A stretch of 64,000 nt of DNA from Arthrobacter_E sp044748305 (GTDB lineage Bacteria > Actinomycetota > Actinomycetes > Actinomycetales > Micrococcaceae). Location of the stretch: NCBI RefSeq assembly GCF_044748305.1, contig NZ_JBIVFT010000014.1:1-64000 (forward strand), given 5' to 3'. Below the pieces are notes generated by a model, which was given only the letters and a program-made list of their open reading frames with translations, did not search any database and was not told the origin of the DNA. This document shows positions 57,440 to 64,000 of the stretch, one piece after another (the stretch's first letter is position 1; each line of letters opens with the position of its first letter). Position numbers and translations under genes: made by a program.

Positions 57440-58039
57440 ATGTTCGTGAAAGTGTGCGGCTTGAGCACGCCCGAATCCGTGCGTGCAGTCGTCGACGCAG
57501 GGGCGCACGCGGTGGGATTCGTACTCACCCCGAGCCCGCGTCAGGTCACTCCGGAGCAGGTCCGGGAACTGCTGGCCGAGGTGCCGTCCGAGGTGGCCGC
57601 CGTCGGCGTCTTCCGTCATGAAGAAGCCTACGAGGCGGCGAGTCTTGCCTCGGAAGCGGGACTGAGCTGGATCCAGCTGCACGGTGAGCGGACACCGCAG
57701 GAGGTCGATGCCCTGCAGGAGCGCGGCTTCTCGGTGATCCGGGCAGTCCGGATGGATGATCCGGAGCGGATGTTCGCCGATTGGGGCGAGGAACTGCTGC
57801 TGGTGGACGCTTCTGTGCCGGGTTCCGGGGAGTCCTGGGATTACGCCTCGGTACGGGAACGCGGCCTCGACGGCCGACGCTGGCTGCTGGCGGGAGGGCT
57901 CGACGCCGGCAATGTCGCCGAGGCCGCGGAAGCGGCTCTGGCCTGGGGCGTGGACGTCTCGTCCGGCGTCGAAAGCTCGCGTGGAGTGAAGGATCTGGAG
58001 AAGATCCGGGCCTTCGTGGCCGCCGCGCTGGCGGAGTAA
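57440..58039 (+). CDS. trpF: Phosphoribosylanthranilate isomerase
   Basis: 199 aa TIM barrel of tryptophan biosynthesis. Catalytic Cys in FVKVCGLSTPE, QLHGERTPQ, catalytic Asp in LLVDASVPGSGE, LAGGLDAGNVAEA and VDVSSGVESSRGVKD are all present. AGGACCAGCA precedes ATG. It stands apart from other trp genes, as is common in actinobacteria. A palindrome with 16-bp arms follows 13 nt after the stop. Confidence 0.93.
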   Translation: MFVKVCGLSTPESVRAVVDAGAHAVGFVLTPSPRQVTPEQVRELLAEVPSEVAAVGVFRHEEAYEAASLASEAGLSWIQLHGERTPQEVDALQERGFSVIRAVRMDDPERMFADWGEELLLVDASVPGSGESWDYASVRERGLDGRRWLLAGGLDAGNVAEAAEAALAWGVDVSSGVESSRGVKDLEKIRAFVAAALAE

Positions 58040-58052
58040 CCTTCCCCCGGCT

Positions 58053-58099
58053 TGTGTGCTCAGTTGTTCCACGGAACATCCGCAACAACTGAGCACACA
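58053..58099. repeat. Palindrome with 16-bp perfect arms between convergent trpF and APC permease
   Basis: TGTGTGCTCAGTTGTT / AACAACTGAGCACACA with a 15-nt loop; outward pairing continues imperfectly through CCCCGG / CGGGG to about 58046-58106. Likely bidirectional terminator. CAGTTG and GAGCACA recall the core of the copy at 44548-44616. Confidence 0.82.
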
Positions 58100-58117
58100 G
58101 CGGGGAGGAGCGTCGGC

Positions 58118-59560
58118 TCAGCTGAGCCGACGCCGCGGGCTGTCCGGGTTCATCAGCGAATTCTTGCGTCCATAGGCGAAGTAGATGACCAGGCCGATCA
58201 CGAGCCAGACGCCGAAGCGCAGCCAGGTCTCCCAGTGCAGCTGCGAGATCAGGAACAGCGAGGCGACGACGCCGATCAGCGGCACCACCGGCATGAGCGG
58301 CAGGCGGAATTCGCGCGGGGCATCCGGACGCGAGTAGCGGAACACGATGACGGAGACCGAGACCACCACGAAGGCGGCGAGGATGCCGATGTTCGTCAGA
58401 TCGGCCACTTGCCGGATCGGCAGCACACCGGCCAGCAGTGCGGCCGCGGCACCGGCGATCCAGGTGACGCGCTGCGGGGTGCCGCCGCGATCCACCTTGG
58501 AGAACCACTTGGGCAGCAGACCGTCGCGGCTCATGGAGAACCAGACGCGGGTCACGCCGAGCAGGAAGGTCAGCATCACGGTGAGGATGGACAGCACTGC
58601 GAAGGCGGAGATGATGGTCGCGATCACCGGCATGCCCACATTCGAGAAGGCGGAGGCGAAGCCGGCCTTGGGGTCGATGTCCTTGTAATTCTGCATGCCG
58701 GTCAGGACCAGGGTGGCCAGGACGTAGAGGATCATCGCGATCACGAGGGACAGGATGATCGCCTTGGGCATGTGCTTCTTGCCGTCCTTGGCTTCTTCCG
58801 CGGCGGTGCTCATGGCGTCGTAGCCGAACACCGCGAAGAAGACGGTGGCGGCGCCGGTGAAGATGGGCCCGAACCCGGTGGGCATGAACGGGTTGTAGTT
58901 GTTGGTGTTCACGAAGAACACTCCGAGGCCGATGATGAAGAGGATCAGGATCACCTTGAGGCCGACCGCGATCAGCTCGAAGCGTCCGAACGCCTTCGTG
59001 CCGCGGCTGAGGATCCAGGTCACCAGGAGGCACACGAGGATGGCGGGCAGGTTGATCCAGCCGCCCTTGCCCTCATCGAAGGTGGACGTCAGTTCGACGG
59101 GCATCTGGAAGCCCAGCCCGGCCAGGAAGAAGTTCAGGTAGCCGGAGATGCCGATCGCGACCACGGCCACGATCGCCACGTACTCCAGCAGCAGATCCCA
59201 GCCGATGAACCAGCCGACCACCTCGCCCAGCGCCACATAGCCGTAGGTGTAGGCCGAACCGGCCTTCGGGATCATCCCGGCGAACTCGGCGTAGGACAGG
59301 GCGGCCGCGGCGGACGCGAGCCCTGCGATCAGGAAGGAGATGAGGACCGCCGGCCCCACGCCGGGGTTGGCGTCGTCGCCATGGGCCACCAGCCCGGCCA
59401 GGGAGAAGATGCCGACGCCGATGATGCCGCCGACGCCGATCGCAGTGAGCTGCCAGAGACCGAGTGAGCGGAACAGACCTCCCTCGCCGGAGTTCTCTTC
59501 GTCCATCTCGTCGATGGGCTTCCTGCGGAAGACTGAGAACGGGTTTGCTGTTCGTGACAT
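58118..59560 (-). CDS. Amino-acid permease (APC superfamily, cationic-type)
   Basis: 480 aa, twelve or more transmembrane helices. The N-terminal LGLWQLTAIGVGGIIGVGIFSLAG (unwound helix 1 of APC transporters) and FFAVFGYDAMSTAAEEAKDGKKHMPKAI (helix 6 and following loop) mark the CAT/YfnA subgroup, probably importing neutral or basic amino acids. ATG 59560 has GAGG 6 nt upstream; ATG 59572 is possible. Monocistronic. Confidence 0.9.
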   Translation of the reverse strand: MSRTANPFSVFRRKPIDEMDEENSGEGGLFRSLGLWQLTAIGVGGIIGVGIFSLAGLVAHGDDANPGVGPAVLISFLIAGLASAAAALSYAEFAGMIPKAGSAYTYGYVALGEVVGWFIGWDLLLEYVAIVAVVAIGISGYLNFFLAGLGFQMPVELTSTFDEGKGGWINLPAILVCLLVTWILSRGTKAFGRFELIAVGLKVILILFIIGLGVFFVNTNNYNPFMPTGFGPIFTGAATVFFAVFGYDAMSTAAEEAKDGKKHMPKAIILSLVIAMILYVLATLVLTGMQNYKDIDPKAGFASAFSNVGMPVIATIISAFAVLSILTVMLTFLLGVTRVWFSMSRDGLLPKWFSKVDRGGTPQRVTWIAGAAAALLAGVLPIRQVADLTNIGILAAFVVVSVSVIVFRYSRPDAPREFRLPLMPVVPLIGVVASLFLISQLHWETWLRFGVWLVIGLVIYFAYGRKNSLMNPDSPRRRLS

Positions 59561-59704
59561 GTCTGGCCTCATTTCTCATGCGTCGTGGCCGGCGTCTACA
59601 CGCCGTCCTTCTTGGAACTATGCCCCTCGCTCAGGGGCCGATCAAGGGATCAATCAGGGTGAACCCTGGGGGATTCTGCCAGGATTTCTTGGCAGACTTA
59701 AGTC

Positions 59705-60106
59705 ATGAAGACCCTGTTGAACATCATCTGGCTCGTCTTCGGGGGCCTGTGGCTGGCCATCGGCTACTTCGCCGCCGGCCTGATCTGCTGCATCCTGATC
59801 GTGACCATTCCGTGGGGTATCGCGTCGTTCCGGGTCGGGGCGTACGCGCTGTGGCCGTTCGGCCGGACGGTGGTGGAGAAGCCCGGCGGGAGCGGCGGCT
59901 TCGCTCTCCTGGGCAACGTCATCTGGTTCCTGGTGGCGGGCCTGTGGCTGGCCATCGGCCACGTGGTGACAGCGATCCCCATGTTCGTGAGCATCATCGG
60001 GATCCCGCTCGGCATTGCGAACCTGAAGCTGATCCCGGTATCTCTGATGCCGCTGGGCAAGGAGATCGTGCCGACGGACCGGCCCTTCGCGGCGAACTAC
60101 CGCTGA
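59705..60106 (+). CDS. YccF domain-containing membrane protein
   Basis: 133 aa. Two YccF repeats, each with a hydrophobic helix pair: LLNIIWLVFGGLWLAIGYF and LLGNVIWFLVAGLWLAIGHV, followed by IPWGIASFRVGAYALWPFG and IPLGIANLKLIPVSLMPLG. Function unknown. The ATG directly follows AGTC in TTAAGTCATG without a ribosome-binding site, so initiation may be leaderless. A 19-bp hairpin lies 37 nt after the stop. Confidence 0.85.
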   Translation: MKTLLNIIWLVFGGLWLAIGYFAAGLICCILIVTIPWGIASFRVGAYALWPFGRTVVEKPGGSGGFALLGNVIWFLVAGLWLAIGHVVTAIPMFVSIIGIPLGIANLKLIPVSLMPLGKEIVPTDRPFAANYR

Positions 60107-60143
60107 GCCGTGGGCGGGCCCGCCGGGCGCGCCCACGGAACCG

Positions 60144-60183
60144 GCCATGAGGACCGGATGCCACGGCATCCGGTCCTCATGGC
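60144..60183. terminator. Hairpin with 19-bp perfect arms after yccF
   Basis: GCCATGAGGACCGGATGCC / GGCATCCGGTCCTCATGGC with a 2-nt loop, followed by GCTTAA. Lies between two genes in the same direction (yccF and the VanY-like gene) and probably terminates the yccF transcript. Arm sequence is unique in the window. Confidence 0.85.
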
Positions 60184-60249
60184 GCTTAACACTGGCGATA
60201 TGCCCTCTGCCGTTGAGTGGATCCTGTCCATTCAGCTCAGGAGGAAGAC

Positions 60250-60831
60250 ATGTCCAGATCCCGACGGCGCCTGCTCGGCGCCCTCTGCCTCGGTGCGGTC
60301 CTGGTAACCGCGTGCACGGTTCCGGCGGTGCTTCCCGTCATCGGCTCCGCGCCCGCCGCCTCAGCCGGCGGCTCAGTGAACGACGACGGCGCCATCCCCC
60401 TGGGGAGCCCGGTGTCGCTCGACAGCGGGGTGCCCGCCGTGAGCTGGCTGCGCCCGGGCCTGCTGAAGGCGCTCCGTGACGCGCAGCAGGAAGCGGCACC
60501 CGCGGGCGTCTCGATCACGATCAGCAGCGGATGGCGCAGCGAGCGGCTGCAGGAACAGCTCCTGGACGACGCGACCCGGAAGTACGGTTCCCGGGCCGAG
60601 GCGGCCCGATGGGTGGCCACCCCGTCCACCTCGCCGCATGTCACCGGGGACGCCGTGGACGTGGGAAACGAGGACGCCATGAGCTGGCTCGCCCAGCACG
60701 GTGCCCGTTTCGGCTTGTGCCAGATCTATGCCAATGAGCGCTGGCACTTCGAACTGCGTCCAGCTGCCCGCCAGGAGGGCTGCCCCGTCATGTACCCGGA
60801 TCCCAGCGTGGACCCGAGGATGGCCGCGTGA
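60250..60831 (+). CDS. VanY-type D-alanyl-D-alanine carboxypeptidase lipoprotein
   Basis: 193 aa. Arg-rich N-terminus and hydrophobic stretch with lipobox-like LVTAC (Cys22), then the peptidase M15B domain: SSGWRSERLQEQLLDDA, zinc ligands in SPHVTGDAVDVG (His, Asp) and WHFEL (His). It would trim the terminal D-Ala of peptidoglycan stems. AGGAGGAAGAC precedes ATG; an in-frame start 33 nt upstream is weaker. It is followed after 40 nt by a VanR/VanS-like pair. Confidence 0.9.
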   Translation: MSRSRRRLLGALCLGAVLVTACTVPAVLPVIGSAPAASAGGSVNDDGAIPLGSPVSLDSGVPAVSWLRPGLLKALRDAQQEAAPAGVSITISSGWRSERLQEQLLDDATRKYGSRAEAARWVATPSTSPHVTGDAVDVGNEDAMSWLAQHGARFGLCQIYANERWHFELRPAARQEGCPVMYPDPSVDPRMAA

Positions 60832-60871
60832 CGATCCTGACCGCTCGCAGCCCGCTGGCTAGACTCTGACC

Positions 60872-61552
60872 ATGCGGATCCTGATCGTCGAGGACGAACC
60901 GTATCTGGCCGACTCCATGGCCGAGGGCCTGCGGCGCGAGGCGTTCTCTGTCGACGTCGCCTATGACGGCGGCACTGCCCTGGAACTGCTCGCCGTCAAC
61001 GCATACGACGCGGTGGTTCTGGACCGTGATGTCCCCGGACCCACAGGGGATGAGATCGCCCGCTGGGTGGTGGAGACGGGGTTGGCCACCCGGCTCATCA
61101 TGGTCACCGCCGCGGACCGCCTGGATGACAAGGTCAGCGGCTTCGAGACCGGGGTGGATGACTATCTGGCGAAGCCTTTCATGCTCAAGGAGCTCGTCCT
61201 CAGATTGCGGGCGCTGCTGCGGAGGCCGGCGTCGTTCCGGCCTCCGGTTCTGGACTCCGCCGGTGTACGGCTGGACCCGTTCCGGCGTGAAGTGAGCCGG
61301 GACGGGAGAGCGGTGGCACTGACCCGCAAGCAGTTCGCCGTGCTGGAGCTGCTGATGGGCGCCGACGGCGGCGTGCTCAGTGCGGAGGATCTCCTGGAGC
61401 GGGCGTGGGACGAGAACGCCGATCCGTTCACGAACACCGTCCGCATCACCATCTCCTCGTTGCGCAAGAAACTCGGGGACCCGTGGCTGATCCATACCCT
61501 GGTCGGAGTGGGTTACCGCTTCGGTGAGGCTTCCGAAGGGGGAGCCGTATGA
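60872..61552 (+). CDS. OmpR-family response regulator (VanR-like)
   Basis: 226 aa. Receiver with EDE at 8-10, phospho-acceptor in VVLDRDVPGPTGDE (Asp51), VTAAD and AKPF; winged helix with LTRKQFAVLELLMGADGGVLSAEDLLERAWDEN and TVRITISSLRKKLG. This arrangement resembles VanR/CseB-like regulators. TAGACT (60860-60865) lies 6 nt before ATG, so it has its own leaderless promoter, separate from the carboxypeptidase gene. Overlaps the kinase by 4 nt. Confidence 0.92.
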   Translation: MRILIVEDEPYLADSMAEGLRREAFSVDVAYDGGTALELLAVNAYDAVVLDRDVPGPTGDEIARWVVETGLATRLIMVTAADRLDDKVSGFETGVDDYLAKPFMLKELVLRLRALLRRPASFRPPVLDSAGVRLDPFRREVSRDGRAVALTRKQFAVLELLMGADGGVLSAEDLLERAWDENADPFTNTVRITISSLRKKLGDPWLIHTLVGVGYRFGEASEGGAV

Positions 61553-62670
61553 GCATGGACGCGCGCCGTCCGGGGGTGCAGGGCACCCGGAGGGCTCCCG
61601 GGCTCGGCATCCGGGTGAAGCTCACCCTGAGCTACGCGGCCTTCCTGTTCGTCTCCGGTACGGCCTTTTTCGCACTGGTGCTTCTGCTGCTGCGATACCT
61701 CCCGGCGGGAAGCCTGGTCACGGTGGACGGCGGTTTCGCACCCAGCCGTGGCGACCTCATGGACGCATTGCTGCCCAAGGCGGCGCTGGGCCTGGTGTTC
61801 TTCGCCGTCGTCGGGCTGGTGGGCGGCTGGCTGCTCTCCGGCGCGATGCTCAAACCCATCGAACGCATCCGTGAGGTGACGCTGGCCGTTCAGCACGGTG
61901 AGGTGAACCGGCGCATCCGCCTGGAAGGACGATCCGATGAGCTGCGGGAACTCGCCGACTCGGTGGACGTCATGCTGGACCGGCTCTCAGCCATGCTGGA
62001 CGAGCAGCGCCGCTTCGCGGCCAATGCCTCGCACGAGCTGCGCACTCCGCATGCGGTGATGAGCGGGATGCTCGAGCTGGCGGAGGCGGACCCGGGGGCC
62101 GTGGACGTCCCACACTTGCTCCGGCGCCTCCAGGAGGTCAACAACCGGGCGACGAACACTCTGGAAGCACTCCTGGCGCTCACTCGGGCGGAGGGCTCGC
62201 GGCTTCGTCTCGAACCCTGCGATCTGGCAGAACTGGCCGAGGAGGCTCTGGGGGCTCAGCGGGAGGAACTGGCCGCGCGCAGGATCACGGTGACTGCCGA
62301 GTACGGCGGGGCCCCGTTGGAGGGGGATCCTGTCCTGCTGGCTCAGCTGGTGGGCAATCTGGTGCGGAACGCCGTCGTGCACAATCTGCCCAGTGGCGGC
62401 GAGCTGCGGCTTCGCAGCGGTGAGCTTCCGGGGCAGGGAGCGTACCTCGAGCTGGAGAACCCCGGAGACGAGCTGAACCCTGAGCAGCTGAGCCACCTGA
62501 CCGAGCCCTTTGTGCAAGGCCGTGGACGTCAGGCCGGACCAGGCCGGGGCTCGGGGCTGGGATTGGCCATCGTGGCGGCGATCGCCCAGGCGCACGGTGC
62601 GCGCTTGACGCTCTCCGCCCTGCCGGAGGGCGGGCTGCGGGTCCTGCTCGTCTTCCCGCGAGCAGTCTGA
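61549..62670 (+). CDS. Sensor histidine kinase (VanS-like)
   Basis: 373 aa. Two transmembrane helices (about 28-50 and 83-105) bracketing a short extracytoplasmic loop of about 32 residues, HAMP (LKPIERIREVTLAVQHGEVNRRI), H-box RRFAANASHELRTPHAVM and HATPase_c with NLVRNAVVHN, LELENPGDEL and GSGLGLAIV. The compact sensor suggests detection of membrane or cell-wall perturbation. ATGA overlap with the regulator. Whether it controls the upstream vanY is inference. Confidence 0.92.
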   Translation: MSMDARRPGVQGTRRAPGLGIRVKLTLSYAAFLFVSGTAFFALVLLLLRYLPAGSLVTVDGGFAPSRGDLMDALLPKAALGLVFFAVVGLVGGWLLSGAMLKPIERIREVTLAVQHGEVNRRIRLEGRSDELRELADSVDVMLDRLSAMLDEQRRFAANASHELRTPHAVMSGMLELAEADPGAVDVPHLLRRLQEVNNRATNTLEALLALTRAEGSRLRLEPCDLAELAEEALGAQREELAARRITVTAEYGGAPLEGDPVLLAQLVGNLVRNAVVHNLPSGGELRLRSGELPGQGAYLELENPGDELNPEQLSHLTEPFVQGRGRQAGPGRGSGLGLAIVAAIAQAHGARLTLSALPEGGLRVLLVFPRAV

Positions 62671-62701
62671 CAGCGCACGGCCTGACAGTGGAAGGCCCTG
62701 G

Positions 62702-63484
62702 TCAGACCGCCTGGAAGGCCCCGTCGGTGAAATGCGCGGCCACGGCGCTCGCGTTCAGATCGGCGGCGAGGGCGACGTCGGCCCCGAAACCACGCAGCAC
62801 GAGCTCGCTTCCGCTGGCGCTCTCGGTGAGCTGGGCGGGCAGCTCATGGCGGAACGCGTCGAAGAGGGCGACGGCGGCCCGGGCCTCGGGGGAGAGGTGC
62901 GCGGGGGTGCGGCCGGGACCGGTACGCAGCAGGGAGGCGATGACCGCTCCGGCGCCCAGCTGATCTTCCAGGGCGGGGCGCAGGGCGCCGCCAGGCCAGC
63001 GCTCACCGGCGGCGATCACTGCGACGACGCCGGAGGGCGGCACGTGCCGGGCCAGCCAGTACGCCGTCGCGCTCGCGTTCCGGAGGGTCCCGGCCAGCAG
63101 CTCCGGAACCTGGCCGGCGAGGTGTTCGGAGATGGCGGATCCGTTGGGAGAGGGCAGGACGAGTTCCCGGCCGCCGTGCTCCCGGGCGTGCGTGCGGATC
63201 GACGTGGGGGACAGACTGAGGCGGCTGAGGCTCCGGGGAGCGGCGAGGAGGGCGCCGCGGTCCTGGGCCAGCCGGGCCGCGGCGGCGTGCAGTTCGCCGT
63301 CGCCCGGCGCCGCGCGGAACGGTCGTACCGTGAGCCCGGCTTCCACGCTGACGGACACGGCGGTGGAGAAGGAGAGCGTGTCGACGACGACGGCGGCCTC
63401 CGCGCCGGGAAGTACGGCCCTGGCTCCCCGGAGCCCCCACTCGAGGCGGACTGTGAAGGGCAGCTGACGATGTGCGGCATGCAT
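62702..63484 (-). CDS. ComB-like 2-phosphosulfolactate phosphatase family protein
   Basis: 260 aa. Family motifs: VVVDTLSFSTAVSVSVEAG (the DxxSFST segment), LVLPSPNGSAIS, and ERWPGGALRPALEDQLGAGAVI. ComB acts in methanogen coenzyme M synthesis, but bacterial homologues occur widely where that pathway is absent, so the physiological substrate is unknown. GTG/ATG start at 63484 overlaps the stop of the upstream HD-family gene by one base, indicating an operon. Confidence 0.82.
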   Translation of the reverse strand: MHAAHRQLPFTVRLEWGLRGARAVLPGAEAAVVVDTLSFSTAVSVSVEAGLTVRPFRAAPGDGELHAAAARLAQDRGALLAAPRSLSRLSLSPTSIRTHAREHGGRELVLPSPNGSAISEHLAGQVPELLAGTLRNASATAYWLARHVPPSGVVAVIAAGERWPGGALRPALEDQLGAGAVIASLLRTGPGRTPAHLSPEARAAVALFDAFRHELPAQLTESASGSELVLRGFGADVALAADLNASAVAAHFTDGAFQAV

Positions 63485-64000
63485 CAGGCGTCACTCGTCC
63501 GTTCGAACCCGGACAGTTCCGAGCGCAGATTGGCCTGGGCTTTTCCCAACCACAGGGACCGTGCCCGCGGACTGTGGAAGAGGGGGTTCAGGGACAGCAA
63601 CTGGGCGACGACCGCGGCCCGGCCTCGGGCGAAATCGGGGTCCGGGACGTGGGCGTAGTCGGCGCGTACGGCACGGAGGTAGCGGGCGTAGCGCGGAGCG
63701 GGCCAGGCAAGGACCGAGAGGTCCGCATCGCAGAGCAGCTGTGCCGCGATGTCGTCCGGACCCGGGGCGTGGTCGGCCGTGACCCGGACCAGCCGCGCCA
63801 CGTCGGCGCGTTCCGTGGCGGGCAGCGAATGGAGGGTGGTCTCCGCGAGGACCGCGGAATCTTCCTCATCCTGGCCGGGCACGCCACGGTACACGGCGTC
63901 GTGGAACCAGGCTGCGAGGAGAAGCCCGCGTTGCCGGTCCGCCGGGAGTCCTGCGTCCGGGAGCAGGAGGTCCAGTGCTTCCAGGACGTTCAGGAGGTGG
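63484..64000 (-). CDS. HD-superfamily metal-dependent hydrolase, 5' end beyond the window
   Basis: The frame is open to the window edge (at least 171 codons). The visible N-terminal part reads HLLNVLEALDLLLPDAGLPA, then LLLAAWFHDAVYRGVPGQDEEDSAV: the H...HD pattern with AWFHDAVY is typical of the predicted HD phosphohydrolase group COG4339. Apparent starts at GTG 63894 and similar would delete the HD motif, so the gene is truncated by the window, not by mutation. Operon with comB-like gene downstream. Substrate unknown. Confidence 0.8.
   Translation of the reverse strand, partial: HLLNVLEALDLLLPDAGLPADRQRGLLLAAWFHDAVYRGVPGQDEEDSAVLAETTLHSLPATERADVARLVRVTADHAPGPDDIAAQLLCDADLSVLAWPAPRYARYLRAVRADYAHVPDPDFARGRAAVVAQLLSLNPLFHSPRARSLWLGKAQANLRSELSGFERTSDA

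Noticed and set aside
5081..60183. Palindromes as a CRISPR array
   Set aside because: Copies are kilobases apart, differ in sequence and have no spacers or cas genes.
60250..62670. Complete vancomycin-resistance cluster
   Set aside because: No vanH, vanA/B ligase or vanX gene in the window; only the carboxypeptidase and regulator pair.
1..64000. tRNA, rRNA, phage or IS element
   Set aside because: No T-loop-like GGTTCGAATCC pattern with acceptor pairing, no transposase or integrase motifs, and no target-site-flanked inverted repeats containing a gene were seen by eye; a dedicated scan was not possible.

Overview
The window is a GC-rich actinobacterial chromosome segment. Gene content (dnaJ-hspR linkage, pta-ackA pair, Asp23/Gls24 envelope-stress cluster with DUF6286-type proteins, GlxR/CRP-like sites, many leaderless promoters with a TANNNT box 6-8 nt before the start codon) points to Micrococcales, most likely an Arthrobacter-like Micrococcaceae; the genus is inference. 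It holds about 65 protein genes, no rRNA, no recognisable tRNA, no CRISPR array, no phage module and no transposase. The first ~116 bases are G/C homopolymer runs and are probably a contig edge or assembly artefact.

Layout: 0.15-1.5 kb dnaJ-hspR chaperone operon end; 1.6-5.4 kb a secreted FGE-fold protein, an alcohol dehydrogenase, an SDR and a 59-aa zinc-ribbon protein; 5.5-9 kb a SWIM-SNF2 helicase; 9.2-13.7 kb a pentapeptide-repeat protein, a DUF347 membrane protein, an OmpR/HK two-component system and a DM13-DoxX pair; 13.7-17 kb a very acidic DUF4375/DMP19-like protein, DUF1801, an EamA exporter and an XRE-cupin regulator; 17.1-20.4 kb pta-ackA; 20.5-24.6 kb an ABC/FtsX exporter beside a NarL-type two-component system; 24.7-27.1 kb a MarR-controlled ABC-2-type membrane protein and an AlaX-like editing protein; 27.1-31.1 kb an ECF sigma/anti-sigma pair divergent from a six-gene Asp23 envelope-stress operon; 31.1-33.1 kb trmB-tag-VOC; 33.3-38 kb an MFS carrier, a secreted subtilase and small membrane/SRPBCC genes; 38.1-46.1 kb a SoxR-like regulator with its MFS target, a LacI-controlled sugar-type catabolic operon (Gfo/Idh/MocA, DUF993, TIM-barrel epimerase) and a second paralogous MFS; 46.2-49.7 kb a DEAD-box helicase and a MarR/MFS pair; 49.8-56 kb a PucR-controlled amino-acid-type ABC importer with an FMN 2-hydroxyacid oxidase and RidA; 56-60.1 kb MBL hydrolase, HutD, TrpF, APC permease, YccF; 60.2-62.7 kb a VanY-like carboxypeptidase with a VanR/VanS-like two-component system; 62.7-64 kb a ComB-like phosphatase and a truncated HD-family hydrolase.

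The most unusual feature is a dispersed family of very long, near-perfect intergenic palindromes (16-41 bp arms, more than a dozen copies). Two sequence classes recur (arms containing CGCGGGGTCACTTAGGGCCC, or CCTCCGCGAGTGGTCACTTA). Most sit between convergent genes like bidirectional terminators but lack U-tracts. In four genes the stop codon itself lies inside the palindrome arm, and three nearly identical copies bracket two adjacent small genes (36.6-38.1 kb). I could not match this family to a named element.

Regulatory wiring is unusually legible: palindromic operators are visible for MarR, LacI, SoxR/MerR, XRE and probably a NarL-type regulator, each in a divergent intergenic region next to its regulator gene.
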